Shown here: positions 62,691 through 64,000 of the stretch, in pieces | How the letters are laid out: every line of letters begins with the position of its first letter | Position numbering within the stretch: the first letter of the stretch is position 1 | Source of the DNA: JAIVGV01 sp032229975 | GTDB lineage: Bacteria > Acidobacteriota > Blastocatellia > Pyrinomonadales > Pyrinomonadaceae | DNA: 64,000 bases | Reading direction: 5' to 3' | Assembly: GCA_032229975.1 (NCBI GenBank) | Contig: JAVXVG010000028.1 | Span: 48,182 to 112,181, forward strand | Position numbers and translations under genes: made by a program | Notes under the pieces: model-generated | The model's input: only the letters and a program-made list of their open reading frames with translations | What the model was told of the DNA's origin: nothing | Databases searched by the model: none

Positions 62691-63455
62691 ATGAGAAAAA
62701 TCTGGAAGGTCATCAAAGTCTCCGCGTTCGCGCTCTTCGCCGCGATGGTCTTGCTATTGATCTATGAGGTCGTGACGTTCCCGCGCGTGTGGCGTTTGAA
62801 GGATGCCAACCCGGAGACGACGGCGATGATCGAGATTCGCGCAGAAGAAGCGCGCGCACGTGGCGAGCAACCGCGACGCGTGCAGCAATGGGTTTCGCTT
62901 GATCGAATCTCGCCCAACCTTGAGCGGGCCGTTATCGCAGGCGAGGATACGAACTTCGTGACGCATCACGGGTTCGACTACGACGCGATCCAGAAGGCTT
63001 GGGATCAGGCGCAGCGAGACGCGGCGAAGGAGGCGAAAGAGGCGGGCGAGGATCAGTCGTCGTGGATTCCCGCGATGCCGAGTTTCAAGCGCGGCGCATC
63101 GACCATCACGCAGCAGCTTGCGAAGAATCTCTATCTCTCGTCCGAGCGATCCTTCGTGCGGAAAGCGCGCGAGGCGGCCATCACTTACTTCATCGAGAGA
63201 AATCTCTCGAAGCGTCGCATCCTCGAACTCTATCTCAACAACATCGAATGGGGCGACGGCATCTATGGCGCGGAGGCGGCGGCGCGCACCTACTTCGGCA
63301 AGTCAGCCGCGAACCTCACGCCGCAGGACGCGGCCTTCCTCTCGGCCATCATCCCGAACCCGCGCACCGAGTTCAACCCGAAACTCCACCCGCAGCGCGT
63401 CGCGCGACGGCAACGAATCATCCTGCGCGGAATGCCGTTGGTTAAAATTCCATAA
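62691..63455 (+). CDS. mtgA: monofunctional biosynthetic peptidoglycan transglycosylase
   Basis: A 254-residue single-domain glycosyltransferase 51 protein. An N-terminal membrane helix (VSAFALFAAMVLLLIYEVV) anchors it; the catalytic Glu lies in AGEDTNFVTHHGFDYD and the KRGASTITQQLAKNLYL and LYLNNIEWGDGIYGAEAAARTYFGKSA motifs are all family hallmarks. Polymerises lipid II glycan strands without a transpeptidase domain. No neighbour relates to cell wall. Followed by heptad hairpin e. Confidence 0.92.
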   Translation: MRKIWKVIKVSAFALFAAMVLLLIYEVVTFPRVWRLKDANPETTAMIEIRAEEARARGEQPRRVQQWVSLDRISPNLERAVIAGEDTNFVTHHGFDYDAIQKAWDQAQRDAAKEAKEAGEDQSSWIPAMPSFKRGASTITQQLAKNLYLSSERSFVRKAREAAITYFIERNLSKRRILELYLNNIEWGDGIYGAEAAARTYFGKSAANLTPQDAAFLSAIIPNPRTEFNPKLHPQRVARRQRIILRGMPLVKIP

Positions 63456-63458
63456 CAC

Positions 63459-63563
63459 AAAGTTTCAAGTTAAAAGTTCCAAGTTAAAAGTTTCAAGGCT
63501 CAAAGTCGCCTGAAGTAGTACGACCTTGAGCCTTGAGCTTGGAACTTTGAACTTGAAACTTAA
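63459..63563. repeat. heptad hairpin e (word AAGTTTC / CTTGAAA)
   Basis: Left arm AAGTTTC AAGTTAA AAGTTCC AAGTTAA AAGTTTC AAGGCTC; right arm CCTTGAG CCTTGAG CTTGGAA CTTTGAA CTTGAAA CTT. Lies between mtgA and the roadblock gene, which converge here. Confidence 0.85.
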
Positions 63564-63566
63564 CTC

Positions 63567-63932
63567 TTACATCGAGAACTCGCGCGCGAGATCGAGTTCG
63601 ACTTTGCGCAGCTCGAAGCGACCGCGACCGAGGTTGCCGTCTTTGCGTATGGCGAGGACGACGAAGTAGTCGCGGTTGAAGAGGCGCAGCAGCAGGTTCA
63701 CTTCGTCGAAGCCGAGCACCATCTCCGTGACGTTGCCAAGCCCGATGTCCACGCCCGCGCGCTGTGCGGAGCGCACGAGCGAGGTGAACTCTGCGGCGGC
63801 CACGTCGAGGTTCGCTTCGCGGCCCTCTTCGGTCAGCACCTTCTCAACCGCGATGCCGTCCATGCCCATGATGAGCGCGCCGGTCGCGCCCTCCGTGCGA
63901 TCGATCACACTCTGGAGAGTCTCTTTGAACAT
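63567..63932 (-). CDS. roadblock/LC7 domain protein, MglB-like
   Basis: A 121-residue roadblock-fold protein close to MglB length. The RTEGATGALIMGMDGIAVEKVL segment and the FTSLVRSAQRAGVDIGLGNV region follow the MglB pattern, and NLLLRLFNRDYFVVLAI forms the next strands. MglB acts as a GTPase-activating protein for the Ras-like MglA in polarity or motility. No MglA gene is in the window. It is 5 bases downstream of a truncated Pro-rich gene on the same strand. Confidence 0.82.
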   Translation of the reverse strand: MFKETLQSVIDRTEGATGALIMGMDGIAVEKVLTEEGREANLDVAAAEFTSLVRSAQRAGVDIGLGNVTEMVLGFDEVNLLLRLFNRDYFVVLAIRKDGNLGRGRFELRKVELDLAREFSM

Positions 63933-63937
63933 GACGA

Positions 63938-64000
63938 CTATTTCTCCTCCGGTTGCGGGGGACGATCCGATGTAGGCGGACGCAGGACGGGCGTGTTGCC
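63938..64000 (-). CDS. C-terminal end of a Pro-rich protein (truncated by window edge)
   Basis: On the minus strand the frame from 64000 to a TAG at 63938 is open and codes GNTPVLRPPTSDRPPQPEEK, a Pro- and Asp-rich tail. A GGAGGAG upstream of the roadblock gene lies inside it, so the two are probably cotranscribed. Too little is present to name it. Confidence 0.45.
   Translation of the reverse strand, partial: GNTPVLRPPTSDRPPQPEEK

Noticed and set aside
37995..63563. CRISPR arrays at the heptad repeats
   Set aside because: Units are 7 bases without spacers and arms are inverted; no Cas gene is in the window.
1..64000. tRNA and rRNA genes
   Set aside because: I scanned the gaps and saw no cloverleaf or rRNA signature; absence by eye is not proof.

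Overview
The window is about 64 kb of GC-rich bacterial chromosome, densely coded on both strands, with no rRNA or tRNA genes. The gene set resembles Acidobacteriota of the class Blastocatellia (subdivision 4): a reductase-ligase-ACP-acyltransferase fusion of the ether-lipid (ElbD) type, zinc-ribbon proteins fused to membrane or TonB domains, an MglB-like roadblock protein and B12-dependent MetH. The phylum is an inference from gene content; nothing in the window proves it.

Region 1 (1-8.7 kb): a truncated LVIVD-repeat surface protein and a ferredoxin/metallo-beta-lactamase fusion. Next is a minus-strand operon of a duplicated DUF6328 membrane protein, an M20 amidohydrolase, an amino-acid binding-protein/permease fusion and its ATPase. 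A secreted beta-helix protein has its own promoter and terminator.

Region 2 (8.7-29.7 kb): a dispersed set of genes for reductive pyrimidine catabolism. It has an acyl-CoA ligase divergent from an aldehyde dehydrogenase, a class III (beta-alanine type) aminotransferase, dihydropyrimidinase, an NCS1 nucleobase permease, beta-ureidopropionase, a RidA protein and the two subunits PreT and PreA of dihydropyrimidine dehydrogenase. Together these could take uracil or thymine to beta-alanine and on to malonate semialdehyde. Accessory genes are wedged between them: a MazF-type toxin-antitoxin pair, an orphan antitoxin-like gene, a SIR2-STAND protein that looks like an anti-phage effector, and a two-gene nucleotidyltransferase cassette. 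The cassette is bracketed by a 91-bp direct repeat of the 3' end of the dihydropyrimidinase gene, which marks an insertion.

Region 3 (30-38 kb): hydrolases and housekeeping genes (alpha/beta hydrolase, metallophosphoesterase, NAD(P)H-hydrate dehydratase, exonuclease III, a receiver-like protein, a HAD phosphatase and a prolyl oligopeptidase).

Region 4 (38-47.4 kb): a lipid locus with a LarA-like protein directly before a 1477-residue reductase/ligase/ACP/acyltransferase protein, then an NAD-dependent epimerase, a diacylglycerol kinase-like protein and a second PlsC acyltransferase.

Region 5 (47.4-64 kb): metH, a probable structured small RNA, coaD, an aminotransferase, a zinc-ribbon TonB protein, an M16-like protein without its zinc motif, menaquinone methyltransferase, two ABC transporter gene pairs, a histone-deacetylase-like hydrolase, mtgA and a roadblock protein.

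Several intergenic gaps carry long hairpins whose two arms are built of 7-base words. The word differs from gap to gap.
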